Assembly: GCA_964416595.1 (NCBI GenBank)
Contig: CAYQES010000002.1
Location: 62,001-126,000, forward strand
DNA length: 64,000 nt
Reading direction: 5' to 3'
Source of the DNA: JAKFYM01 sp964416595
GTDB lineage: Bacteria; Bdellovibrionota; UBA1018; CAIPTA01
Of this stretch, positions 57,599 to 64,000 are shown in pieces. The translations under genes were made by a program, and so were the position numbers. Position 1 is the first letter of the stretch; each line of letters starts with the position of its first letter. A model generated the notes under the pieces. It made no database searches. It had not been told where the DNA came from and saw nothing but the letters and a program-made list of their open reading frames with translations.

Positions 57599-58156
57599 AT
57601 GAGAGTTTTAGGCATCGATCCCGGATCCAATTTTATGGGCCTCGCCTGCGTGGAAGCCCGGGGTTCCTCTCTCATTTGGATTGGCCACGAGGTGGTGAAA
57701 GTTTCTTCCGCCCAAGATGATTCTCTCCCGGCGCGTTTGCGCGCGATTCATAAAGGCATCGAGCTCGCGATCACTCTCTGGCAGCCAGAAGCGGTGGCTG
57801 CTGAGGAGGTTTTTTTCGCGAAAAATCCCCAGAGCGCATTGAAGCTAGGCCAAGCCCGGGGTGCGGCCCTCCTTGTAACGGCTCTCAGTAATCTTCCACT
57901 TTTTGAATATTCCGCCACTTTGGTGAAACAAACGATCACGGGTTCGGGCCGGGCAGAAAAAGAACAAGTGCAAAAAATGGTGCGGGCGATCCTCGGTGGT
58001 CATAAAAATTTAGAATTCCAGCGGAATGATGCGTCCGATGCCCTGGCCGTGGCCATTTGTCACCTGCAGCATCGCCATAAACATGCTCTTTTGGGTAGGG
58101 GCGGCAAGGAAAAACCTTTGGCCCGTTCGCAAGCCCCAGGTAAAACTTCCCTATGA
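57599..58156 (+). CDS. ruvC: Holliday junction endonuclease RuvC
   Basis: RuvC cuts Holliday junctions in recombination repair. The 185-residue protein has the catalytic acidic residues: Asp7 in VLGIDPGSNFMGLACVE, the Glu of EAVAAEEVFFAKNPQSALKL, and the Asp pair in EFQRNDASDALAVAICHLQH. It has a C-terminal basic tail (KEKPLARSQAPGKTSL). It begins a ruvC-ruvA-ruvB operon whose genes overlap by four bases each. Confidence 0.96.
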   Translation: MRVLGIDPGSNFMGLACVEARGSSLIWIGHEVVKVSSAQDDSLPARLRAIHKGIELAITLWQPEAVAAEEVFFAKNPQSALKLGQARGAALLVTALSNLPLFEYSATLVKQTITGSGRAEKEQVQKMVRAILGGHKNLEFQRNDASDALAVAICHLQHRHKHALLGRGGKEKPLARSQAPGKTSL

Positions 58157-58797
58157 TCGCAAGGCTCAAAGGAATTCTGGAGGAAAACGCCAAAGAACGC
58201 GTAGTGGTGGATGTGCAGGGTGTAGGTTACGGACTCTTCGTGCCCGAAACCGTGCTTCGCCGTTTGCCAGCCGTGGGCCAAGCCGTAACCTTAGAAGTTT
58301 ACACCCACGTGCGGGAAGATCAGCTCACGCTTTTTGGATTTTTGAGCACCCTCGAGAGAGAAGTGTTTGAACTCCTCATGAGTGCGAGTGGCGTGGGACC
58401 AAAATTAGCACTCACGATTCTCTCGGCGTTGGATGCAAAACAAATTTTAGAAGGCGTGAGCCGCGCGGATAAGGCCCTCTTCTCTGGAATTTCCGGCGTG
58501 GGCAAAAAAACCGTAGAAAAAATTTTCGTAGAAATTCGCGAGAAGGCGGAGAAAAAATTACTACAAGAGCGGGGTGTGGGTGCGCAAAAAACCTCCAAGC
58601 TCTTCTCTCCTATGGAAAATTCTTGGTCAGAGGATTTATTGCAAGCCTTGGTGGCTTTGGGCTACCGCGAGAACGATGTGATTTCCACCGTGCGCGAAGT
58701 AGCTGCCCACGGAGAAATCAAGGAATTCGACTCTGCCCTTCGGCATGCACTACAAATGCTTTCCCGTGCGCCTAAAGGATTGCGGGGTAATGTATGA
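58153..58797 (+). CDS. ruvA: Holliday junction DNA helicase subunit RuvA
   Basis: RuvA binds the four-way junction and loads RuvB. The 214-residue protein shows domain I (MIARLKGILEENAKERVVVD), domain II with helix-hairpin-helix motifs (LLMSASGVGPKLALTILSAL, ALFSGISGVGKKTVEKIFVE) and a C-terminal domain III (SEDLLQALVALGYRENDVIS) that contacts RuvB. The ATG overlaps the ruvC stop (ATGA). Confidence 0.96.
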   Translation: MIARLKGILEENAKERVVVDVQGVGYGLFVPETVLRRLPAVGQAVTLEVYTHVREDQLTLFGFLSTLEREVFELLMSASGVGPKLALTILSALDAKQILEGVSRADKALFSGISGVGKKTVEKIFVEIREKAEKKLLQERGVGAQKTSKLFSPMENSWSEDLLQALVALGYRENDVISTVREVAAHGEIKEFDSALRHALQMLSRAPKGLRGNV

Positions 58798-59825
58798 ATT
58801 TCGAGCAAGAGCGGATGCTGGAACCCGAACTCGGAAATTCCGATCAACATCTCGAACAATCGCTTCGGCCCCAAACGTTCGAACAATTCATCGGCCAAAA
58901 ATCTTTAAAAGATAATTTGGCGGTCTATATTGAAGCCGCCAAGCGGCGCGGTGAGGCTCTCGATCATTGTTTGTTCGCCGGGCCTCCTGGCCTCGGCAAA
59001 ACTACTTTGGCCTATCTTGTGGCCAAAACCATTGGCTCCGAACTTTTCACTATTAGTGGTCCGGCCTTGGATAAAAAAGGCGATCTTGCGGCTGTGCTCA
59101 CGAATTTAAAGCCAAATGATGTGCTCTTTATCGATGAGATCCACCGGGTGCCGATCGCTGTGGAAGAAGTGCTCTACAGCGCCATGGAAGATTTTAAATT
59201 GGATATCATTTTGGGGCAGGGCCCCGGCGCCCGCACCATGCGCATCGATCTTCCCCGCTTTACCCTCATCGGTGCCACCACCCGGTCCGGCTTATTATCT
59301 ACGCCCCTCCGGGATCGCTTCGGCATCCACTTTGTGCTCGAGTTCTATAAACCCGAAGATATCCAAAGTATTTTAATGCATAGCGCTAATAGATTGGGTG
59401 TGGTTTTGCTGGAATCCGGCGCCAAGGAACTGGCCGGCCGCTCCCGGGGAACTCCGCGGATCGCAAATCGTTTGTTAAGACGGGTTCGGGATTTTGCGCA
59501 AGTGCACGGCAACGGTGTGATCGAAGAAAAAATCGCCCAATCGGCCCTGGCCAGTTTAGATGTGGACCACTGTGGCCTTGATACAATGGACAAGAAAATA
59601 CTGCGTACAATCATTGAGAAATTTGACGGCGGACCCGTAGGAATTGATTCCTTAGCAGCAGCCATCGGCGAAGAATCCCAGACCCTAGAGGATGTGTACG
59701 AACCATTTTTGCTGCAGCAAGGATTCATTCATCGCACTCCCCGCGGACGCCTCGCCTCCCGTCGATCCTACGAACATTTTGGCCTAACCTATGGCGGCAA
59801 TACCCAACCAGAACTAGAATTCTGA
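58794..59825 (+). CDS. ruvB: Holliday junction DNA helicase subunit RuvB
   Basis: RuvB is the AAA+ motor of branch migration. The 343-residue protein has RPQTFEQFIGQKSLKDNL, Walker A GPPGLGKTTLAYLV, Walker B VLFIDEIHRV, sensor 1 TLIGATTRSGLLSTPLRDRF, and the C-terminal winged helix region FLLQQGFIHRTPRGRLAS. It overlaps ruvA by four bases. Its length and motifs are normal. Confidence 0.97.
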   Translation: MNFEQERMLEPELGNSDQHLEQSLRPQTFEQFIGQKSLKDNLAVYIEAAKRRGEALDHCLFAGPPGLGKTTLAYLVAKTIGSELFTISGPALDKKGDLAAVLTNLKPNDVLFIDEIHRVPIAVEEVLYSAMEDFKLDIILGQGPGARTMRIDLPRFTLIGATTRSGLLSTPLRDRFGIHFVLEFYKPEDIQSILMHSANRLGVVLLESGAKELAGRSRGTPRIANRLLRRVRDFAQVHGNGVIEEKIAQSALASLDVDHCGLDTMDKKILRTIIEKFDGGPVGIDSLAAAIGEESQTLEDVYEPFLLQQGFIHRTPRGRLASRRSYEHFGLTYGGNTQPELEF

Positions 59826-59840
59826 CCTTGACCCCTGTTC

Positions 59841-59871
59841 TTGACCGGGCTATTACAAAAGTCCTTATAAA
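59841..59871 (+). promoter_or_regulatory. Probable promoter of the tRNA operon
   Basis: TTGACC (59841-59846) with TATAAA (59866-59871) at 19 bases, or TTATAA one base earlier at 18; a second TTGACC (59828) pairs with TATTAC (59851) at 17. Both lie just upstream of tRNA-Lys. Confidence 0.45.
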
Positions 59872-59891
59872 TCTGGAAACGGATTGTTGTT

Positions 59892-59968
59892 GGGCCCATA
59901 GCTCAGTTGGCTAGAGCATCTCACTTTTAATGAGAGGGTCGGTGGTTCGAGTCCACCTGGGCTCACCA
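59892..59968 (+). tRNA. tRNA-Lys (anticodon TTT)
   Basis: A complete 77-base cloverleaf including the encoded CCA. The acceptor arm GGGCCCA pairs with TGGGCTC, the anticodon loop CTTTTAA gives TTT, and the T-arm is GGTGG-TTCGAGT-CCACC. Confidence 0.95.
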
Positions 59969-59990
59969 AGTTAGTGTTTTTTATTACTGC

Positions 59991-60068
59991 GTTCCCTTCG
60001 TCTAGCCCGGTCTAGGACACCTCCCTTTCACGGAGGTAACGGGGGTTCGAATCCCCCAGGGAACGCCA
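59991..60068 (+). tRNA. tRNA-Glu (anticodon TTC)
   Basis: A 78-base cloverleaf with encoded CCA. The acceptor arm GTTCCCT pairs with AGGGAAC, the anticodon stem CCTCC/GGAGG encloses a loop with TTC, and the T-arm is GGGGG-TTCGAAT-CCCCC. Remnants of its 3' end lie downstream at 60118-60131 and 61005-61023, so it may be an integration site. Confidence 0.95.
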
Positions 60069-60117
60069 TTTTATCTTTCTTCTATTTTTTCATTAAAAAT
60101 CCAATAAATTCTTCCCG

Positions 60118-60131
60118 TTACGGGTTCGAAT
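60118..60131 (+). repeat. tRNA T-arm-like remnant, direct orientation
   Basis: TTACGGGTTCGAAT shares GGGTTCGAAT with the tRNA-Glu T-arm and lies 17 bases before the nucleotidyltransferase start. The match is short, so common tRNA ancestry or chance cannot be separated. Confidence 0.35.
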
Positions 60132-60147
60132 ATAATAAAAGTTATTT

Positions 60148-60996
60148 ATGTTGAGGGGCAGTAACCCACGTCAGGGCTGGAATTCCTGTGATTCAGGTGT
60201 GCGGCAGCTCGTCGAAAAGGTAAGCACTTCCTCGAAAGTTGTTCTGGGAGACAATTTAATTTCTGTCATTCTCCACGGCTCACTGGCTATGGGCAGCTAC
60301 TATTTTCCCAAAAGCGATGTTGATGTTTTAGTAGTCGTAGAGAAACAGCTTTCACCCGAACTTCGGAAAAGATTCTTCCTGGCCATTGCTGAAATTTCCG
60401 AAAATAGGCCAACCGTTGGTGATGTCGAGTTATCGGTGGTCACAAAAAAAGCATTGGCAAGCGAAGCGGACGCCGTTCCTTACGAGGTTCACTATAGTGA
60501 AGAGATTAAGAACGCGATCGAGCAGTTTGACTTTGCCAAAGAAAGGACTGATTACGATCTGCCAGCACATTTTATGGTTGCCTACCACAAGGGGATCGCG
60601 CTTTTCGGGCCTAAATTTTCTGATTTAACCAAAGAGCCTTCTTGGGATCTCTATCGCGATGCGGTTCGGGGAGATTTAGAGTGGATTCTTGCCGAAGAGA
60701 ATATTCTTTCTACTCCTTTTTATTCGATCTTGAATTGTTGTCGCGCCTACTTTCTTTTGGTGAAGAAAGAGAATTCAGTTTTATCGAAGGAGGAGGGGGC
60801 AGCTCGGGCTATGGACCAGTTCCCGCAAGTGAGATCAACGATTGAAAGGGCGCTCGCGGCTTATCGTTCTTCAAAGCAAGTTTCCGCGACAGATAGGCGG
60901 CACAATGGAGAGGAGTGGGATAAAGACCTGTTGCTCTCGTTTCGGGATGAGATGCGCGGCATTTATCGGAAAGCTGAAATTCGTTTGAAGGGCTGA
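60148..60996 (+). CDS. Aminoglycoside nucleotidyltransferase-like protein (AadA family)
   Basis: A 282-residue nucleotidyltransferase with the ANT(3'')/ANT(9) layout. The catalytic motif SVILHGSLAMGSYYFPKSDV, then DVLVVVEK, carries G-S-x(n)-S-D-x-D. The all-helical C-terminal domain (about 150-282) includes LNCCRAYFLLVKKENSVLSK and EEGAARAMDQFPQVRSTIER, as in spectinomycin/streptomycin adenylyltransferases. The substrate cannot be read from the sequence; resistance is possible but not shown. It lies directly downstream of tRNA-Glu, between two tRNA-end remnants, which suggests acquisition by integration. Confidence 0.8.
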   Translation: MLRGSNPRQGWNSCDSGVRQLVEKVSTSSKVVLGDNLISVILHGSLAMGSYYFPKSDVDVLVVVEKQLSPELRKRFFLAIAEISENRPTVGDVELSVVTKKALASEADAVPYEVHYSEEIKNAIEQFDFAKERTDYDLPAHFMVAYHKGIALFGPKFSDLTKEPSWDLYRDAVRGDLEWILAEENILSTPFYSILNCCRAYFLLVKKENSVLSKEEGAARAMDQFPQVRSTIERALAAYRSSKQVSATDRRHNGEEWDKDLLLSFRDEMRGIYRKAEIRLKG

Positions 60997-61004
60997 CGCG
61001 AAGT

Positions 61005-61023
61005 TTCCCTGCGGGATTCGAAC
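61005..61023 (-). repeat. tRNA-Glu 3'-end copy in inverted orientation
   Basis: On the minus strand GTTCGAATCCCGCAGGGAA matches the 3' end of the tRNA-Glu gene (T-loop through acceptor stem) at 18 of 19 bases. The rest of 60997-61246 holds no gene; GGAGAACA (61043-61050) and TGTTCTCC (near 61074) form an additional inverted pair. Confidence 0.6.
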
Positions 61024-61246
61024 TAGCGGTCTTGGGTTAAAATGGAGAACAAAACGCACCAAGCCAAGAGGCGATGTTCTCCGTCTCCGAATTCGCCAAT
61101 TGTTCTCCAGAAGAATCAAAACCCTAGATATTTCAAATGGATGAAGGTTCTTTCCACTGGAGAATAAAATTTCGAATTTCCTCGAGGTAAGGACGCCATT
61201 TACATGTGGTTCTTAACAATCTGCTCATAGAATCCGATATGGATCT

Positions 61247-63307
61247 ATGGGTTTAAGCAAGCGCGGGATTCCTTTCGCATCCAATATTTTCAAGATTCTG
61301 CCTTGGCTGCTTTGCGTCCCCTTCTTCTGGAGCGAGCCAGCGAACTCTGCCTCGGCCGACCCAAAAGTTATTCGGGTGGGCTCTGAAGTAGACTTCCCTC
61401 CCTACGCACTAGTAAACGAAGAGGGAAATCCAGATGGGTTCAGCGTTGACTTGATCAAGGCAGTAGCCGGCGAAGTTGGGGTTGATCTTCAGATCAAAGC
61501 ATCAAGCTGGTCGGAGGTGCGGGGGGATTTGGAAAAAGGCAAGATCGACGTACTCCCTTTCGTGGCGTGGTCTCTTGAGCGCGACAAGGTTTTCGACTTC
61601 GCCAGCGCCCACGTGACAGTTCATGACAATATTTTCAGGCGGAAAAAAGATTTACGCATCAACTCCGAAAGCGACCTGAAGGGGAAGGTGCTTTTGGTTA
61701 TGGAAGGTGACTCCGCTCACGATTACCTGCTCAAAAGCAACCTCGCAAAGGAAATTCAAGTTACCAAAACCCTTCCCCAAGCATTGCTTCTGCTGAATGC
61801 CGGAGTGGCTGATGCGGTTCTGTGCGAGAGAATTGCGGGCCTGTTAGCAATCAGAGATTTTAAAATGGAGTCCATCGAGGCTCTTCCTCAGCCAATTTCC
61901 GCTTATTCCCGTAGTTTTTCGTTTGCAGTTAAGGAGGGAGACTCACAGCTCCTTGCCAAGCTAGAGCAAGGGCTCGCGGCCGTGCGTATTAACGGGGAAT
62001 ACCAGCGTATTTACGACAAATGGCTTCAAGGTGTAAATCCGCCCGGCGCAAGGGAGGTGGCGACCGCCAAAAGACATGCCAATATCTCCTTTATTGCGGC
62101 GCTGATCGCTGTGGTGCTCGGCTCCTTTGGCTTCATCTGGCTATATTTCCTCTGGAATGCGCTCAAGAGAAAAAATCACTCTTTAAGCGAGACGAAGGAA
62201 ACCTTTAATCAAATCTTAGACGCAATCCCCGATCTGGTTTTAGTAAAAGGCCCTGGCTCCAGGATCGTTTGGGCAAATCGGGCGTTTCGGGAATACTACG
62301 GTATGTCTCTGCAGCAGCTGAAGGATATGATTGACGCCCCCTTTAGCCCTCCAGACAATACCAAGCAGTACGTGAAAGACGACAGCTGGGTATTTATGAA
62401 CGCAAAGCCACTAAACGTAAGTGAGGAGCCTGTAATAAGGCACGATGGAGTCGAGCGCATATTTAATACCATTAAGGTTCCTCTCTTTGACTCTTCGGGC
62501 AAGGTGTATCGTACTGTCGGGGTATCGCGCGACATCACGGATCGACTCCACCAGGAGCGGGTGATTGCCGACCAGCAAAACCGAATCATTTCCGCTTCCA
62601 AAATGTCGGCGTTGGGCGAGATGGCCGGCGGGATCGCGCATGAGATTAATACTCCCTTGGCCGTTATCGTCATGAAAGCCCAGCAGCTCGTTGAGATTGC
62701 AGGCGAGAGCGAATCTGTTGATGCGGAGACCGTTGATCAATTCGCTAAAATGATCGACTCCACCGCGCAGAGAATTTCGGCGATCGTGAATGCCCTCAAG
62801 TCGTTTGCGAGAGACGGCAGCTCGGACCCGTTTTCCATAGCGCCAGTCAAGGCAATCGTCAGCGAGACCCTCGAGCTCTGCAGGGAAAAATTCCGCAACC
62901 ACGGAATTCAGCTGAAAATCGAGGGTGACCTGGAGGTGGCGACCTTGGAGTGCCGGCCCGTTCAGATAGGCCAGATCTTACTCAATTTGCTAAGCAATGC
63001 CTTTGACGCCGTCGGCAAGCAAACGGATAAATGGGTATGCCTTTCCGTGAAGGAACAGGGCGATTATGTCGAATTTAGCGTAACCGACAGCGGACCCCCA
63101 ATCCCCCCTGCGGTACGAGAGAAAATCATGCGTCCATTTTTCACTACCAAAGAGATTGGGAAAGGCACTGGTCTCGGGCTGAGCATATCCAAGGGACTTG
63201 CGGAAAGTCACAATGGAACGCTTTGCCTCGACCAATCGGTCGAACATACCCGCTTTGTGCTTCAGTTGCCTAAGTTCCAGAAGAATCAAAATCAGAAATT
63301 AGCGTAG
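61247..63307 (+). CDS. Sensor histidine kinase with periplasmic solute-binding domain
   Basis: A 686-residue membrane sensor. A signal/anchor segment (about 15-37) precedes an SBP_bac_3-type ligand domain (about 42-275: IRVGSEVDFPPYALVNEEGN, with PDGFSVDLIKAVAGEVGVDL), a membrane helix (283-310), a PAS domain (about 325-430: ETFNQILDAIPDLVLVKGPG) and the kinase core. The phosphorylated His is His465 in MAGGIAHEINTPLAVI. The ATPase part has LLSNAFDAVG (N box), FSVTDSGPPIPP and GTGLGLSISKGLAESH. The ligand is likely an amino acid or similar. No response regulator gene is adjacent. GC-rich codon use differs from the left half of the window. Confidence 0.92.
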   Translation: MGLSKRGIPFASNIFKILPWLLCVPFFWSEPANSASADPKVIRVGSEVDFPPYALVNEEGNPDGFSVDLIKAVAGEVGVDLQIKASSWSEVRGDLEKGKIDVLPFVAWSLERDKVFDFASAHVTVHDNIFRRKKDLRINSESDLKGKVLLVMEGDSAHDYLLKSNLAKEIQVTKTLPQALLLLNAGVADAVLCERIAGLLAIRDFKMESIEALPQPISAYSRSFSFAVKEGDSQLLAKLEQGLAAVRINGEYQRIYDKWLQGVNPPGAREVATAKRHANISFIAALIAVVLGSFGFIWLYFLWNALKRKNHSLSETKETFNQILDAIPDLVLVKGPGSRIVWANRAFREYYGMSLQQLKDMIDAPFSPPDNTKQYVKDDSWVFMNAKPLNVSEEPVIRHDGVERIFNTIKVPLFDSSGKVYRTVGVSRDITDRLHQERVIADQQNRIISASKMSALGEMAGGIAHEINTPLAVIVMKAQQLVEIAGESESVDAETVDQFAKMIDSTAQRISAIVNALKSFARDGSSDPFSIAPVKAIVSETLELCREKFRNHGIQLKIEGDLEVATLECRPVQIGQILLNLLSNAFDAVGKQTDKWVCLSVKEQGDYVEFSVTDSGPPIPPAVREKIMRPFFTTKEIGKGTGLGLSISKGLAESHNGTLCLDQSVEHTRFVLQLPKFQKNQNQKLA

Positions 63308-63657
63308 TAATTTTTTCGCGATCTTCATTTTGATTTTTGGATCAACTGTTAGCCATTCCGCTCAAGATAGAAGTACTGTCCAAAATAGCGGGCGGAGGTC
63401 TGTTTGCCTTGGCATTTCGAGCTAGAGCAGGCTTGGCGAATTTTGATCAAATTGGTCTTGATTTGGGAAAGATTTTTTAACGGATGGCTTTAATTTATTC
63501 GTCGAAAAGTCGGGTCTGTTGTTGAACGTGTCTCAATTGGTCCAATGTGTGATGCGTGAGGCGCTGGAAAAGTTTTTCGAAAGAATCGAAAGAGATCTTA
63601 ATGAATACCCTAAGGCTTTTATTGACACTTATAAATAAAAGCCTTAGGTTGCGCTCC
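63308..63657 (+). pseudogene. Decayed coding stretch without an intact gene
   Basis: No complete gene is visible here. Two plus-strand open stretches in different frames look coding: the first runs to about 63480 (FLDQLLAIPLKIEVLSKIAG then LFALAFRARAGLANFDQIGL), the second continues one frame away (DFLTDGFNLFVEKSGLLLNV to MREALEKFFERIERDLNEYP) and stops at 63636. A one-base shift in an A/T run near 63470 would join them. It may be the remnant of a gene, but I do not recognise the product. Confidence 0.3.
63609..63648. promoter_or_regulatory. 15-base perfect inverted repeat before a secreted-protein gene
   Basis: CCTAAGGCTTTTATT (63609-63623) and AATAAAAGCCTTAGG (63634-63648) enclose GACACTTATA; a TTGACA (63622-63627) overlaps the left arm edge. 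It ends 9 bases before ATG 63658. It may be an operator or a terminator of the preceding unit without a T-tail. Confidence 0.5.
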
Positions 63658-64000
63658 ATGAAAACAGTTCTTTCCCTGCTCTTTATTCTTTTTACATTAA
63701 CTCCCGTGGGTGCACAGGCTGAGCCCGGATTTTATTTCCCTGATTATCCCTTTGCCTTCTCCTGTAGGGCTTCGATTTCGGATGAAAAGGTGGAGTACAT
63801 ACCCGGAGAAGGTTATCGCCGCTACTTCGCCGAAGCGGAATTTCAGTTGGATAATGAGAACACTGGTTTCGAGAGCGAAAAAATAACGTGGAAATGGATG
63901 AAAGAAGTGGGCGATGACATTTTCCCCACGGAGAAGCCTGAAAATGCTTTTAATATGACTAGGCATTGGGGTGGTCTTTGGTTCTTTGCCGGCGAGACTC
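63658..64000 (+). CDS. Secreted protein, partial (cut by right edge)
   Basis: The frame is open from ATG 63658 to the window end (114 codons). A signal peptide MKTVLSLLFILFTLTPVGAQA precedes a mature part rich in aromatic and acidic residues (GFYFPDYPFAFSCRASISDE, RRYFAEAEFQLDNENTGFES). I do not recognise the family. A 15-base inverted repeat lies just upstream. The ribosome site is weak (AGG at 63646-63648). Confidence 0.65.
   Translation, partial: MKTVLSLLFILFTLTPVGAQAEPGFYFPDYPFAFSCRASISDEKVEYIPGEGYRRYFAEAEFQLDNENTGFESEKITWKWMKEVGDDIFPTEKPENAFNMTRHWGGLWFFAGET

Noticed and set aside
61106..63291. 16-base direct repeat TCCAGAAGAATCAAAA at 61106-61121 and 63276-63291 flanking the sensor kinase
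   Set aside because: One exact 16-base repeat is expected by chance about once in two windows of this size, and one copy lies inside coding sequence; not enough to call att sites.

Overview
This window looks like chromosomal DNA of a motile Gram-negative bacterium. It encodes BamD, P- and L-ring flagellar proteins, many lipoproteins and a polysaccharide export system. A FlgF-G-A-H-I-J-M-N-K-L cluster followed by csrA and fliW, an upstream sigma-54 type promoter, and a probable serine palmitoyltransferase together fit the deltaproteobacterial/Bdellovibrionota group best. The taxonomic placement is inference; no rRNA is present.

Layout. 1-23 kb is a surface polysaccharide region, AT-rich and in mixed orientation: a chain-length co-polymerase (cut by the left edge), an O-antigen polymerase/ligase-like protein, a very long charged protein with a receiver-like N-terminus, a Wzx-type flippase, a WecA-type initiating transferase with an extra C-terminal domain, an SLBB export protein, an FkbM methyltransferase, an acyltransferase and nine glycosyltransferases. 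23-28 kb holds a secreted protein, an HTH regulator with an inverted repeat at its start codon, a HAD hydrolase, and a three-gene operon (nucleotidyltransferase, ATP-grasp, CDP-alcohol phosphotransferase) that looks like a pathway for a phosphodiester-linked head group. 28-37 kb carries xseB, tlyA, a patatin-like lipoprotein without its catalytic residues, a class A penicillin-binding protein, a TonB-like protein, and gcvH, gcvT and folD. 37-47 kb is the flagellar cluster with csrA and fliW. 47-57 kb contains bamD, a TPR protein, a large VWA/fibronectin-type lipoprotein, a BatE-like protein, an M20 peptidase homologue with degraded metal ligands, and a serine palmitoyltransferase/GNAT pair. 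57-60 kb is ruvC-ruvA-ruvB followed by tRNA-Lys and tRNA-Glu. 60-64 kb, downstream of the tRNAs, looks like acquired DNA: an aminoglycoside nucleotidyltransferase-like gene between two tRNA-end remnants, a hybrid sensor kinase with different codon use, a decayed stretch and a partial secreted protein.

The most interesting signal lies between flgI and flgJ (about 41831-42029). A -24/-12 element is followed by an RNA of about 173 nt with eight GGA motifs, several in hairpin loops, and then by an intrinsic terminator with eight T. GGA in hairpin loops is the recognition signature of CsrA, and csrA with its antagonist gene fliW lies 4 kb downstream in the same cluster. This is either a free CsrA-sequestering small RNA or a CsrA-sensitive attenuator of the distal flagellar genes. 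A second theme is pseudoenzymes: several proteins keep a recognisable fold but have lost catalytic residues (patatin-like, M20-like, receiver-like, GGDEF-like, and probably a tyrosine-kinase P-loop).
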